Assembly: GCA_026075535.2 (NCBI GenBank)
Contig: AP026544.2
Location: forward strand, 2,728,001-2,792,000
Length of the DNA: 64,000 nt
Direction: 5' to 3'
From: Tricholoma matsutake
Lineage: Eukaryota; Basidiomycota; Agaricomycetes; Agaricales; Tricholomataceae
In this document: in pieces, positions 11,291 to 23,500 of the stretch
How the letters are laid out: every line of letters begins with the position of its first letter
Position numbering within the stretch: the first letter of the stretch is position 1
The notes under the pieces: model-generated
The model's database searches: none
Told to the model about the DNA's origin: nothing
Seen by the model: the letters and a program-made list of their open reading frames with translations, nothing else
Translations under genes and position numbers: made by a program

Positions 11291-13613
11291 TCATGTTTTT
11301 TTGCGAGAGAGGTTACGGGTGTGTCCATGGCCAGTGTTCACCGATGAGTCACAGGCATTGAGGATTTCAAGTTGCTGATATGCGAAAAGTTGAAATTTCT
11401 GTATCATTGCCTCCAAAATATCATGAGGCAGCCACTCTGGCAATTCCACATCGTAAAGATTGGCATGACAGACTTTAAATGCCTGATCTGAGATATCCTC
11501 AATTTTGACAAGTTTTATCAACTCCCAGCAAACAGGACAGCATAGCTTTGACACCGAAATCCATTGATCATGAAACTTCAGTCTCTGCACAACAAGTTAA
11601 AATAATGAATTTAAACCTCAAGGTAAGTGGATCAAATACCTGGCTAAGCTCTTTAGATTTGGGGTCGTCCTTCTCTTCCAAAGTTGCTACATTACAGTAG
11701 GCAAGGAAAACAGCCAAAATAGCCTCGCAATGCGTGCCTCCAGGAAACTCCAATGATGACTTGGGGTGGGCACCATTCTTCACCAGGTTCTGGAATATCG
11801 AGAATATCCTAATCTGCTCCATCCAATTGCCACTGGTATCAGCTCCAAGGACATGGTTTTTGACTTTGCAGATGTACTTCGCCGTCATTATTTTATAGTT
11901 CACCGAATGGGCCTTCAATGTGTCCTCGATTAAACCCTCCATGTAGGGCCGGGAACCGATTTTCACCCTAGAGCGGGGCATAATGAGGAGATCAAGATGG
12001 ATGGGTTCACTAGGTGGGAGACCACCAACATGTTTCTCCAAGGCATGCTGTGCTGAGAAGTGCCCAACAAATGCCATGATCCATTTCCGGATGGTCTGGA
12101 AATTGATCATGGTTATGTGAGATCTAGACACCTCTGTCTGCTCCTCGCCTTCCTCGCCATCCTCCCCCTCCTCACCATCTTCCCCCTCTTTGCCATCCTC
12201 CCCCTCTTCACCATCCCCCTCCTCGTCATCCTCCCCCTCATCATCATCCCCCTCCTCGTCCTTCAAGGCAACTTGGCCAATGCCGCTCACCGCCCTGGCG
12301 ACACCATCTGCCACTTTGTCAACTTGGATGACATCTGCCGCTTTGTAGACTCCACCTCCCTTACTGATGTACAATGTGGCCCATTTGTTATATTCATCTT
12401 TCCTGAATGCTATAGGAGGCAACATCTCACCCGGGAATAGAACTTGGAGATGTTCTTTTAACACATTGGAGTGTGCGATGCAGACAAGAGCATTGGCATA
12501 GAAAGTGACACCATGCACCAGATTTGACACATCCTTCATAAGTTGCTGGTCATCCTCCTTGAGTTTGGCCTCCTTCTGGTCATCCTTCTTGAGTTTGGCC
12601 TCCTTCTGGTCATCCTTCTTCCTCAACCTCAGATGCTTCAAGGATACCGATGATGATGATTTAGCAGCAATACCCACTTCCAACCTCAGAAGGGCACTGG
12701 CATAGCCAACCAGGATGGCCAAGAGGAAGTTGTGGAATGTTGTCGCAGTGTCTTTGCAGTATATCTCAAATGAGGCTAATTGCTCTTTGGAGCATAACAC
12801 CTCTAAATATTTATCAGCTGTGTCCTCCTTGTTCTGGGAGTACTTCACCAAAACTTTCATTCTCAAATCATTCATTTGGTCAAGATATCGAGCCAGTCTC
12901 GGGTCATGAACAGGTTTGGTCCACTCATGCTTCTGGATTGACTTTGTCAAGGAGTCGGTTGCTTCGTCTAGCATATGAAGAAGCCCAAGTGATGACCAAT
13001 GGAAAATCTGTCGTTTCATTCTCTTCCAACACTGCACAACAAGATAGCAAGAAAAGCACCTGGATTCAGTGGGTCGCGCAGAAGGCTCGGAAATCTTGTA
13101 TGTATTGAGATAGGAACATACAGATTCTGTATGGTCTGCCAGTGTAGATTGTCTGACCCCGGATACATTATAAGCAATGAGGAAGTGATGCCAGGTACCG
13201 GTAGAAGCTCACTTTCTCATCAATTTCCAACAATCATCTTGATCAAAGTGAGACCACAAATCTTTGCCTAAAGCCAATCTGATGCCCTTTGCAGAATTAC
13301 TGTGCTCTGGATTGGCGACAGCAGCGATATTCAGTGTTTGATTGGTGTAAGGAGTAGTGACAAAATAATCATCCTCTTCAGAGTGAGCTTCTTCTGTGGG
13401 CATCGCACTGGCCACTACAAGACTTCCACTGGAAGCATACGCTGTAGCGGCAAGGACATCTTTGTTATGCACTAGAATAGTTGTCACTGCATCAACCTTT
13501 CTGTGGACCAGTAGATTCTGGATGGGAGGAGCATCTGTGGCAGGGAGTGTGGCATTTCCCTGACTGATAGTAGTGAGTAAGCGGAGAAGAAGGGTGAGAT
13601 TTCGAAATTTCAT
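11291..13613 (-). CDS. OTT_1508-type deaminase-like protein, multi-exon
   Basis: Exon 1 (ATG at 13613, to about 13209) holds KVDAVTTILVHNKDVLAATA. Exon 2 (about 13033-11640) is the long body and ends with the first zinc motif H-C-E (11732-11724) in FPGGTHCEAILA. Intron 11585-11639 has GT..AG ends; exon 3 (from 11584) carries SVSKLCCPVCWEL with the second motif CPVC (11539-11528) and CHANLYDVELPEWLP. H-x-E plus PCxxC-like spacing is the signature of the nucleic-acid deaminase fold, and the SKLxCxxC form matches the fungal expansion that I recall under the OTT_1508-like Pfam family. Substrate is unknown. An acidic low-complexity tract (E/D/G) of about 45 residues lies mid-protein at 12135-12275. 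The splice joining exon 1 to exon 2 is a guess (GTGAGC at about 13212). No stop breaks the exons seen. Confidence 0.7.
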
Positions 13614-13625
13614 ATGAAGCGCCAA

Positions 13626-14736
13626 ATTCGAGTCTGAGTCAGGCTCTGCCTGATTAGGAGAGATTCAAAGTATCTGCACTGAATTGGTGGTCATTGGAAC
13701 TGAAATCAAGAGGTGGTGGTACAATCACTGTTCAAGTTATAAACTGCTATACAAACATGAGAAAAGACTCTCGGACTCTCTGCTACTGTGAAGCTCCATG
13801 TTCCTAAGATGGAAATGCACCTGATCTGCCAAGCATAGGGTAGAATCGTGTAGTAAGAGGTAGTATTAGTAAGTATCCATATGATCATGATCCGGTGGCT
13901 CCTTATGAGTTATAACATCTGAGTCTCACACTGTCTCACGGTATATCGCTATATATTGTGAGATGATATCATTTGCTGTGATGAACCAGAATGCCAGAAT
14001 CTCCGACTCGGAGTCTTTTCCTCGTAACTACATACATATGGAGCAGGTCACCTAGTGGCCGCTACTTTTGTATAGCTGCCAATCTGACCAGCAAAATTTT
14101 TTTAAATAAAGTATGACTGAAAACGAGCATGAGAAGACTATAAGAATAATGTTGAACATTACAAGATTCAATTATGTAGATTTTGTAGCCAAAAAATGGT
14201 CAGGAGTACAGTAAAGGCTAGGCTGGTGGCATTGACTAGTAATCAGGGGGCCACGGCAACATTGGAAATTTGAACACAACAAATCTATGGCCGACCAAAG
14301 AAACAGCATAAAGCCAGCAGAACAAGCTCGTGCTGGGAAAATTTTGCATGACAATTTGATGCTTAGTAATTTAGTAATACACAGGTGCCAGTTGCAGTTT
14401 GTATTTGAAAGCATGTTAGGGTTAAGGTTAACTGCAGGCAAATATTACACAGCCACTGAAATTTGATGGCACGGTCCCGAAATTCAAGTTCAATGTCCTA
14501 GGCCAAGCTGACATATTGAAAGAAGACAAATACATTGAAAATCTGGTATATAGAAAGATGCTACCTGTGCACAGAGATTGAAATAGAAGAAATGTTGCCT
14601 ATGGGAGTATCACTGAACTGGGTCTTCAAGTTCACCATCACACTGGCCGCAGTGATCATGATACAACAGCCTTAGACTCGTGACCCTCATACGAGTATGA
14701 GCAAGCGTCAATACCTCGTAGAGGGACTGGACAATG
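13626..14736. other. Intergenic stretch with a dispersed repeat
   Basis: No gene recognised. At 14411-14460 the sequence TTAGGGTTAAGGTTAAC followed by TTACACAGCCAC resembles 9325-9360 in the arm, so a dispersed repeat family reaches into the core. Confidence 0.45.
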
Positions 14737-17506
14737 CTAAAGTGACTGTAACAATGGTAGGGTACCACATCTCCTGCGTTTGCATGGATGTGAGCAATCA
14801 GCTATGACATCTGTCGGTGAGCATGTGAAGACAGTCTGAACGTTGGATATACCATCATCATCTGAGTTGCTCAGATCACCATCATCATCACTACTGGACT
14901 GGTCTTCATCATCACTGTCTGAATTGCTTTCTTCACTGTCATGGTCAGAGTCATCTGAGGAATTCATGTCAGAATCTGATTCCATAACCAGATTGTTGTA
15001 CTGCTGTACGAAGTCCAGGTCCACAGGAGTTGCCCCGAGGCTCAGGATATCATGGCCTGCAACGTCTTTGTAAGTAGATTGTGTTTAAAGAAAGTGTAAT
15101 ACCTACATCTTGTGTATGAGGATAACACTCCTGCCCTAGCCTTAACAATGTATCTTGGTCCCGCCCACTCGAAGCCCTCGCTAACCCCAAAATGCAGATC
15201 ATAAGGGAAATACTTCTTCAGTAAATCCATCAGAACATCTGCTGTGCACTCCAACACTTCACCTTGAGCATCATTCTCTTCTGCCATAGTCTTAGTATAC
15301 AAGATCAGTGCTACAATATGCTGGGAGAGTAGGTCCTTGAATATGAGGCCACCATCGATGAATGATTCCTTCTTGGGGTCGAGAAACAGATAGCGTGCAC
15401 ACCACCAATGACGAAGGTCCCTAGATAGCCCACGGGCATGGATAGTGCACAGTCGATCATGGTCATGTTTAGGTCCATGTTGATATTTCTTCCTGTACAC
15501 CAGAGGGTTGATGAGATCCCCAAGTTCCATGATGATGCATAACATGAACAGGTCAAGCACCCCTTCAAAGGTGGAGACATCAGGAATATGACAAGTGGGC
15601 AGTGGCGTCAACAAATCTAGTTTAGACCCGTGCTTGACGAGGACATAGTGAAGATAAGTAACCATTCTTCGAAGTAGAAGATGCACATCATGACTGTGTT
15701 CCATGTTCGTCACCCTCTCGCTAGCAACAAACATATGATAAAGCCCAAAAACCATGTCTTGGATCGTGGACATCGCATAAAAATGACCTCCATGACAAAT
15801 TGCAGATTCTGGTGTCACAACAAAATGTGGTGTGTTCAGCTGCATTAACCTATAGGACAATGGTTATGAATACAGGGGTGCCAAGCAGACACAACTTACA
15901 TTCAGGATCCAGGACAAAGAAGGACTGCCTCAAGGTCCCACTTCTCCAGGTTGGCAGCAGAAATATCGTATTCTTCAGTGAATAGCGTAGCATCAGAGAA
16001 ATGCATCGACCCAGGTTTGGGCTTTGCAACGATCCACCATTTCATGCCAGTTTGGGTGTTGATGTAAGTGCAGAAGCCGTTGCAATCAATATGCCAGAGA
16101 TGGTGGGCACCTGATGTTGCCACAAGGCCCCATCTAGTACTTGCCATTGGAAATGAAATAGCCCAGCTACACATCGGTAAATCGACGGTGGCACTGAACG
16201 CTGCAAGATCAGAAGCAAACAACATGGGAGGATGAGGGGCAGACAGCATTGGGAAGTCCAGTCCATTGAGGATTTTACTTTTCTCCCTATGACACCTCAG
16301 CATATCTTCTAAAGTACCCTTCAGGTAGCAAGGTGATTTGGCTTCGAAGGAGTTTTCAATTGAGTAATCTGGCACATAATCAGGATGTCCAAACACAACA
16401 AGAATACGCTTCAAACACACCATGGATTGTCACAGACTTGTACAGGTCCCCTAATGTTTTCAAACCCTTTTTGTCGAAAGTGAGTGTAGGCTCAAATTGG
16501 TCATGTATTACAACATGTTTTCGGCAGAATATTGCTTGTACCTCTTGGTCACTCTTGCTCCTGAGTTCCTGCTTTGAGAGTATGCAAAATGTGCTCTCCT
16601 CCAGACAAGCCATCCACAGAGGTCAGCCATCTTTATAGCCCGCTATGACAGCACTGTGCATAATTTTGAACATGGAGTGCTCATCAGCAAACTAAGGGAG
16701 TGCCGAAAGTCACTATATTGTGGTGAATGAGTCTAGGTAGAGCTTACATGGAATGATGGGGTGTATGTAACTGGGTCATCCTTCCCAGGAGCCCATAGCA
16801 ATACTGATTTGCCTACAAATCGTTTCTATAGATGGAATATGAGTTATTAGGTATGAATTATCACACATATAACCATGCATGCCTTTCGAGTTCTTGAAAG
16901 GTTTGGTTTTTCAGGTTTAATCTGCAAAGGACAATAAATTGTGTTCTTTTAAGATGGCAAATGACTGACCATATCCTGTGTTAAGTCGATGATATCAACA
17001 AGTCTACTAACACCTCCAAATTCGATCTCCTCAAAATAGTTGCGCTCCACGGCATCTACAGACTGCGGTCCAAATTGAATTTTTGATTCAGGCTTTGGTT
17101 TTGGTTTTGGCCTTGGCTTTGACCTTGACTTTAACTTTCTTTTTGGCAGTGGAAGGGGCAATTTGTCTGTTTTCTTTGTTTTTGCCTCTCGCATCGGGTT
17201 CTTTTGCTTTTTGCCAGCGATTGGACTGTCCTTTTCAGTGGAGAGTGAATCATCGGAGGGTGAAGGCATCTTGTGGGGGCTTGATTCTTCGTTTGGAGCC
17301 TTGTCGTGCTCATTCATACTGCCCTCTCTCATGTCCACATCCACCGCACCAGATTGTTCTCCTTGGTTTGCAACATCTACTGTATCCACATCAACATCCA
17401 TTGTGCTAGGATTCTTGTCCTCCCCTCCAGCTCTTCCCGATTGTTCTACTTGCTGTGCGATGCCTGCTCTATCCATATCACTTGCTCTATCCATGGCAAT
17501 ATCCAT
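14737..17506 (-). CDS. JmjC-domain protein, multi-exon
   Basis: Exons on the minus strand build one protein. The N-terminal exon (17506-16975) is rich in Asp/Met/Pro/Lys with a basic KPRPKPKPKP run and a probable donor at LTQDM. Small exons follow at 16820-16748 (KRFVGKSVLLWAPGKDDPVTY) and about 16610-16385. The catalytic exon (about 16400-15905) has HHLWHIDCNGFCTYIN with the Fe-binding H (16091-16093) and D (16085-16087). The next (15850-15075) has LNTPHFVVTPESAICHGGHFYAMSTIQD with the distal His. The C-terminal exon (15024-14737) is Ser/Asp-rich. This is a 2OG oxygenase fold of the JmjC type, probably acting on chromatin, as in many transposon-linked Agaricomycete JmjC proteins. The frame extends upstream to 17773 (a Glu run from CCT repeats) across a TGA at 17534-17536, so a longer ancestral N-terminus is possible. 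Confidence 0.75.
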
Positions 17507-17664
17507 ACCAGAGTTGCCAGTGAGCCTTTCTGGTCAAGCACTTCCTTGGTCATTTTGGTGTCGATAAGCCCCTCTCGCAGCGCCACTATTTCCTTGTCCA
17601 TGGCTATCATCTTCCTCAGAATTCCTACCTCCAAGACAGCACAATCCTTCATGAACGCGTTTTT

Positions 17665-17708
17665 CGTCCTCATCACCATCCTCCTCCTCCTCCTCCTCCT
17701 CCTCTTCT
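17665..17708. repeat. CCT trinucleotide repeat
   Basis: A run of CTC/CCT triplets that encodes a polyglutamate tract on the minus strand, upstream of and in frame with the JmjC gene except for the TGA at 17534. Confidence 0.8.
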
Positions 17709-18186
17709 GCGTCCACTGCAGCCCCAGGCCCACCATGTGCAAAGGAATTAGGAGACTCCACATGATGGTTCACATGATATTCAGAGGTAACAATGGGGAC
17801 CTTTAGTATTCGGATATCTGAGAAATCGAATTAAAGTCGGTCCATAGATAATATAAGAAGGTCTCACCAGCTGTGAACCAACTGGCATCATCATTACATA
17901 TATCATGTACACCCATCGCAGAGATATCTGTGAATGCTTCCACCAATAACCCTGGAATCGTTACAGTTGTTTTTGTGGTGGCAATATCAAATATAACTCT
18001 TAATAGTTGTTTTTCAACCTTTCTAATTATGGTGGGTCATTTGTTACCAAATGATTTCCAGAGCTATAATAACGTTTAGGAATCAGTGGCGTCCTTCCAG
18101 ATTCAAGTGCTCTCATACCTCAAACATTTTCGTCTTCCCAAAAGACACGTTTATTAATGAACAATTGACAAGGAGGAATAGTGGTG

Positions 18187-19748
18187 AAAGGGCAAGAGCG
18201 ATAAATAAAGGGTTTTGTAACATTTCTGGCACTATGTCAAAATTCTCATGGTCTACTGAAACACCATATCTGACACATTGTGAACATTAGAAAAGGTCTG
18301 TCATGAAATTATGCCCTTACTTTCCAAGTGCCTTCTTGAGATCGTTCTTGTCATTGGGCAAGTACAAATTACCCTGATGACTAAAGTGTTGGGGGAAAAA
18401 ATATGGAGAGCGCGGCACATGTACTCGGAGAAGATAGGACAGATTAAATGCAGCAGCCGCAAAGTTTTGGATAATCTTCACCCTGTGAACATTCCCCGTG
18501 GCATGACAAACTGCATGATAACAGGCAGAGAGCCGATCATCAACAGTCATTGCATTAAGAAACATATATGTGCTATCAGATTCCATGCTTCTGATCGCAG
18601 TTTTGACGACTTTGGGCCAGTCACCCATAGTTGCATGGCCCTGAGAGGTAGATTTTTAAACAGGCAAGTAGTGTTACAGAGAAAAAGAGACGCACAATCT
18701 TATCAATGAATGGCACTTCCCCCCTTTCTTTGGAATTGCTCTCTGATGCCATATCAAAAACGAATGCGACTACATCCAGGAGGCTATACTTCAGAAGTTC
18801 CTTCACAAGTATGTTGGCCTTTTTCTCAGGAAAGTCACCGGTTAGACAAAATCTTCACAGGACCACCAATTTCTCCATTCCTGTCAAGTATGTTGACCCA
18901 GATTCGCACAAGTTCTCCTGCTCACGAATCACACCCAAGTACGCCTTAGCAGAATAAGCATTAACAGAAAATAATTGAAAAGTGAGTCAACTCACACACA
19001 CATGAGATACTGCTGTTTCTAGTTTATCAAGACCACTGGGGGCAGAGACAACATCTGTTTTCCAAGGAATGTCTTTGAAAAAGGTGCTTGTGGTACAAAA
19101 TTTCTCCTGGTCGGCCATTTTGTCCTAGCACTGCAACCTTGAACTTTCAAGTTATACATGAATGTCAGATACTAGAGGTTTCAAGCAGTGGCACTTGAGT
19201 GACAAGAAGTCAGACTCAACACCAGTGCAGGTGATGAAAAGTCAGACCAGCAACTGCTGCCAGGAATATGGTAAGATACGATGAGAATGAGACTTGGACT
19301 TTAAGCTTCAAGAACTTTGGCAACTTGAAGGCCCAGGGCTGCCGCCACTTTGACTCGGAACTTGAATTTTGGTGGCTGTGTAAGATTTGCCCATGGTTAA
19401 CCTTAACCCTACATTAGTGTGAGAACTTGAGACAGCTGAGTCAGACATTTCAAGTTCGAATTGAAAGCTTGAAGTTTGCTTTCTTACCTCGTACTTCCAA
19501 CTTGAAGTTTGCCACTTCTTTCTGCGCTCCATTTTCTCCTACTCATTTTTTGTCACCTGCAGGTCTGACTTTTTGTCACCTGCCTTGAGTCTGACTTTTC
19601 GTCACTCAATCCTACTTGTACATTTGGACTTGGATTCCAAGAACCTCAGCTTTACATTGCCTGTGGATTTCTTCTGAGTCCTCCCGCTTGCCGTTTGGGT
19701 CGCCTTTGGTGACTTGAAGCCTCAACGCTATATTTACATCATTTGTAA
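18187..19748 (-). repeat. Right arm of the palindrome
   Basis: Inverted copy of 8984-10544 (see the left arm). It begins just after GTGGTGAA and runs to CTATATTTACATCAT. The flanking DNA outside (TTGTAAGCCC) is unrelated to the left flank beyond a few bases. Confidence 0.9.
18311..19119 (-). CDS. Second copy of the unidentified arm gene
   Basis: Mirror image of the gene at 9613-10420. It differs at codons around 18535 and 18549: the NAMTVDDR reading here against NATTVDDW on the left, both from CpG changes. The two copies point away from each other, with their ATGs toward the outer ends and 3' ends toward the core. Confidence 0.4.
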
Positions 19749-19814
19749 GCCCTTGCTTGTACCTCTCTTACTAGTACTAAGTAGTATTCTCATGGCTAGC
19801 AGGAACTCATCAAA

Positions 19815-20562
19815 ATGACTGCCATGCTTGTGGATGATGATTTGCTGAGGTTTCGAGTTGATTATAGTGTGTTGAATCTTGAGTTTGTGATGGCTTGCCC
19901 ACTGAATGTGTTCTTACAGGGCCCATTGGTGTGACGGATGGCAAAGTCAGGGCTCTCCTCTTCGACGGAGAATATTTTGTCACCACTCCTAATCGAACCT
20001 TCATCCCTGAACCACCAGCTGGAGACTGTAAAGTAATGATGCACGCCGACAGCCTCTATGCAGATGACAATCCTATTCTCTGGCCACAGCCTTATAATGC
20101 ATTTAACTGTCACCACGGTGCAATTCCTAAGGCTAAATCGCTTTCTGCCCATTTAATTATATGGTGGGAACCTACGCATGAGGACTTTATACCCTTGAGG
20201 GACCCAGCATCCCCCATTCGGGGCCTTGGCAAGCTATTGGATTCGAAGCTGGGTGACCTGAAGTGTTCAGTGTTGATTTTGTTATCTCAGGTCCAAGCAT
20301 TCATGTCGAATTCATCCAAATCTCGGGCGCTGCCTACCCTTGGTCCAATGGTTAAAATGATCGAGCATGGCCTCGTCCGTCTTGGGTCGGTATGGATGAA
20401 CTTCCGTCAGATGGCATTTGGTGTGAGGGATGTGCAAAGGTGTTGGCTTGATGTAATGGCGATGTTGGATTACATGGAGGAAGTTCGGTCCATGTGTCTC
20501 AGTTTCTTTGTATGGGGAAAGAAGTGCCGCATGGAATACCGGGTGTATTTTCCACTGTTCTG
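19815..20562 (+). pseudogene. Conserved hypothetical gene, 5' part, cut by Ty3 element
   Basis: The frame from about 19920 reads DGKVRALLFDGEYFVTTPNR, then WWEPTHEDFIPLRDP and [17 protein letters not shown], a pattern I recall in a large family of Agaricomycete hypothetical proteins of unknown function. A GT..AG intron is likely before 19920, with a short first exon from ATG 19815. Coding similarity stops near 20562, where the minus-strand Ty3 pol frame begins. The rest of the protein appears beyond the element at 26345-27349. Confidence 0.6.
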
Positions 20563-20563
20563 G

Positions 20564-23500
20564 TCACTTCAGTCGATAGGAGAGTGGGCTTAGGACCTTC
20601 TCGATAGAGAATGGTCCTTCTCTTTTCGGTGCGAGCTTCTTCGTTTGGTGCATTGTTCTGAGGTTCTTCACTTCTAGCCACACTCTGTCTCCTTCTTTGA
20701 ATGGGGTGAAGTGTCTTGTCATTCTTTCCACCATCATTTGTCTGGCCAACTCATGAGTTGCCTTCACTTTGTCTCGGGCCCATTGCAGTGCAACTATTCG
20801 TTTTTCTATGGCTGGTATGTTTGTCTTCAGCTAGGGGAGTGGGATCGCCTTGGGCTCATAGCCCATCATGAGGTAGAATGGGGAGTTCTTCTGTACGGAG
20901 TGCGTTCTCTGGTTGTGCATGAACTCCACGGTCGGGAGGAGGTGCTTCCAATTCTCCTGGTTGTTCAAGCAGAAGATCCATAAGTATACTTCCACTTCTT
21001 GGTTCACCCATTCTGTCTCCCCGTCAGTCTGGGGGTGGTATGCTGTGCTCATTGCCAGCTTGATTCCGAGCAACCTTCCTAGTTCCTGGAACAGCTGCGA
21101 GGCAAATCGGGGATCTCTGTCAGAGATGATCTTGTCTGGGAGGCCAAATCGTTTGTAGACATTGTCTAGATAGAGGGTGGCTGCTCCCAATGCATCCACA
21201 GTTTTCCTGCAAGGGATAAAAATTACCCCCTTCATAAGCCCATGGTCTACCATGACCATGAGTGCATCATAACCATCGGACTCTGGTAGGTCGGTTATGA
21301 AATCTGTTGTTACCATCGCGAATGGTCTTGTCACTTCAGATTTGATCGGTTGTAGCAGGGGGGTCGTCGGGTGCATGTTGACCTTCATCTGCTGGCATAC
21401 TGCACATCCAGCAACATAGTTTTTGATGTACGTCATCATCCCTGGCCACCAGTAGTCTCTCCTGATCATTTTGGTTGTTTGCCATTGTCCCGGGTGTCTG
21501 CTGGTTACTCCTTTGTGGTATTTTGCACCAGCTTCTTCCGTAGTTCTCCATTGTCCGGGATGTAGCACCTGTCTCAGAAGAATAGAAGGCTGTCCTCTAT
21601 CTTCCAGTCTTCCAATGCTAACTTTATCGGCGGTGTTCCTTTGGTCTTTAGCACCTCGATTGCACTTTTCACCAGGTCGTCTTTCATGATACTCCCTGCG
21701 AGTAAGTCATGCATCTCGGTGTCAATGAATTTCACAAATACTGTTTCCGGCAGCATTGTGACATCTTCATTATTGTTGTCTTCTTCCAGTACATGATCCA
21801 CTCTCCATGACAATGCATTGCTCTGCACCATCTGTGATCCAGGCACATGGATAATCTGCAAGTCAAATTCCGATAAGAATAAGCTCCATCTTGCCTGTCG
21901 CCTGTTCAGTTTCTGTGCCGTTTGGAAGTATGTCAGGTTCTTGTGATCCGACAGGATTACCACTGGGTGTTCTGAACCCATCAGGTAGTGTCTCCAGGTC
22001 TCTAGCGATCATATTATCGCTAGTAGCTCCCTGTCGTAAGTCTTGTAGTTCCATTCCATTGGTGTTAGCGCATGCAATATGTATCCGCATGGGTGCCAGT
22101 CCCCATTCATGTCCCTTTGTCTCAGCACTCCTCCTGTCGCATGTTTTGAGGCGTCTGATTCGATCGTGAATGGCTTTGTCGGGTCTGGCATCAGCAGTAC
22201 CGGGGCTTCTGCAAATTTCTTCTTCAGCATTTGAAAAGCCTGTTCACATTCCATTGTCCAGTTGAATGTCTTGTCCTTCTTTGTCAGTTCATTAAGCAGT
22301 CTGCTTGTTTCTGCAAAATGTCTGATAAACTTCCTGTAGAAGTTTCCAAATCCTAGGAAAGACCTGACTGCCTTTACATTTGTCGGGGTTGGCCAATCTT
22401 GTATACCTGCCAGTTTCATGTTGTCCATGGCAATTTTGTTGGGTCGGATGATCAGACCCAAGAATTCCACTTCGTGGACATCAAATTTGCATTTCTCTGG
22501 TTTCAGGTATAAGTCGTTTTCTGCCAATCTTTGCAGTACCCTCTTTGTCCTTTCCTGGTGTTCATTCTGATCGTTGGAGAATATCAGGATGTCGTCCATG
22601 TAGATCACGAGCCATCCTTCTCCGATCATGTCACGGAATATCTCGTTCATCATCACCTGGAAGGTCGCCGGTGAGTTGCATAATCCAAAGAACATCACCG
22701 TTGGCTCAAACAGCCCCCGATTTGTCTTGAAGGCTGCTTTCCATTGATCTCCATCTTTGATCCTGATGTTGTGATATCCCCATCGGATGTCCAATTTCGT
22801 AAACCATTTCGCCCCTCTTAGTTTGTCCAACAGGTCTCCTACCAGCAGCAGCGGGTAGGTGTTCTTGATCGTTTTGTTATTCAAGTACCTGTAATCTTGG
22901 CAGGGTCGTAGTGCATCCAAGTCCTTCTTCGCAACGAAGAAGAATGGCGATGCCATGGGCGATTTCGATGGTCGGATGTATCCCTTCTGCAGGCTTTCAT
23001 CAAGAAACTCATCGAGTTTCTTCTGTTCTGCCGGTGACAACGGGTAAACCCTGCAATCCTTCGCTACAAAGTCTGGTTTCAGTTCGATCACATGATCCCA
23101 GGCTCTTGATTCTGGGAATTGTTCTGATGCTTCCTTTTCAAATATCCGTCGGTACTCCTTGTACTGTTTGGGGAGTAGTTCATCTAGGGTCTTCTGTTTG
23201 GGGTCTCCTTCCTTCTTGTGTGTCAGGTGTTGAGAGACTGATGTCTTTGCCCTAATCCAGATGTTTTGTCCATAAGCATATCATGGTGATCCTTTTGCCT
23301 TCATGATCTGAGAGATTTTCTTCATCGTCTGAGAATATCCGTATCTTGGCTTGTCATATTCCTCTGTCAGCAGTGTCCTAGCTGGTTCGAATATTCCAAT
23401 GATGGGTTCTCCTTGGATGTAGGCAACTAGTAGCTCGTCGTCTTCGATCTTTAGTTTGGGTGTCTCTTTCGGTTGTTCCCTTGCCTGTTCCCTTGCCTGT

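Noticed and set aside
12060..12440. Plus-strand frame rich in Leu/Pro/Phe
   Set aside because: It is the antisense reading of the acidic Glu/Asp/Gly tract of the deaminase-like gene.
14411..14435. Telomere-like TTAGGGTTAAGGTTAAC
   Set aside because: Only one and a half units, also in the palindrome arm at 9325; it is part of a dispersed repeat, not an interstitial telomere array.
8984..19748. Palindrome as the inverted repeats of a chloroplast- or mitochondrion-like genome
   Set aside because: The arms hold spliced nuclear-type genes and a MITE; no organelle gene or rRNA is present.
8982..19753. TTGTA as a target-site duplication of the palindrome
   Set aside because: It occurs in both flanks but three bases off the arm end on the left, and five bases at this composition could match by chance.
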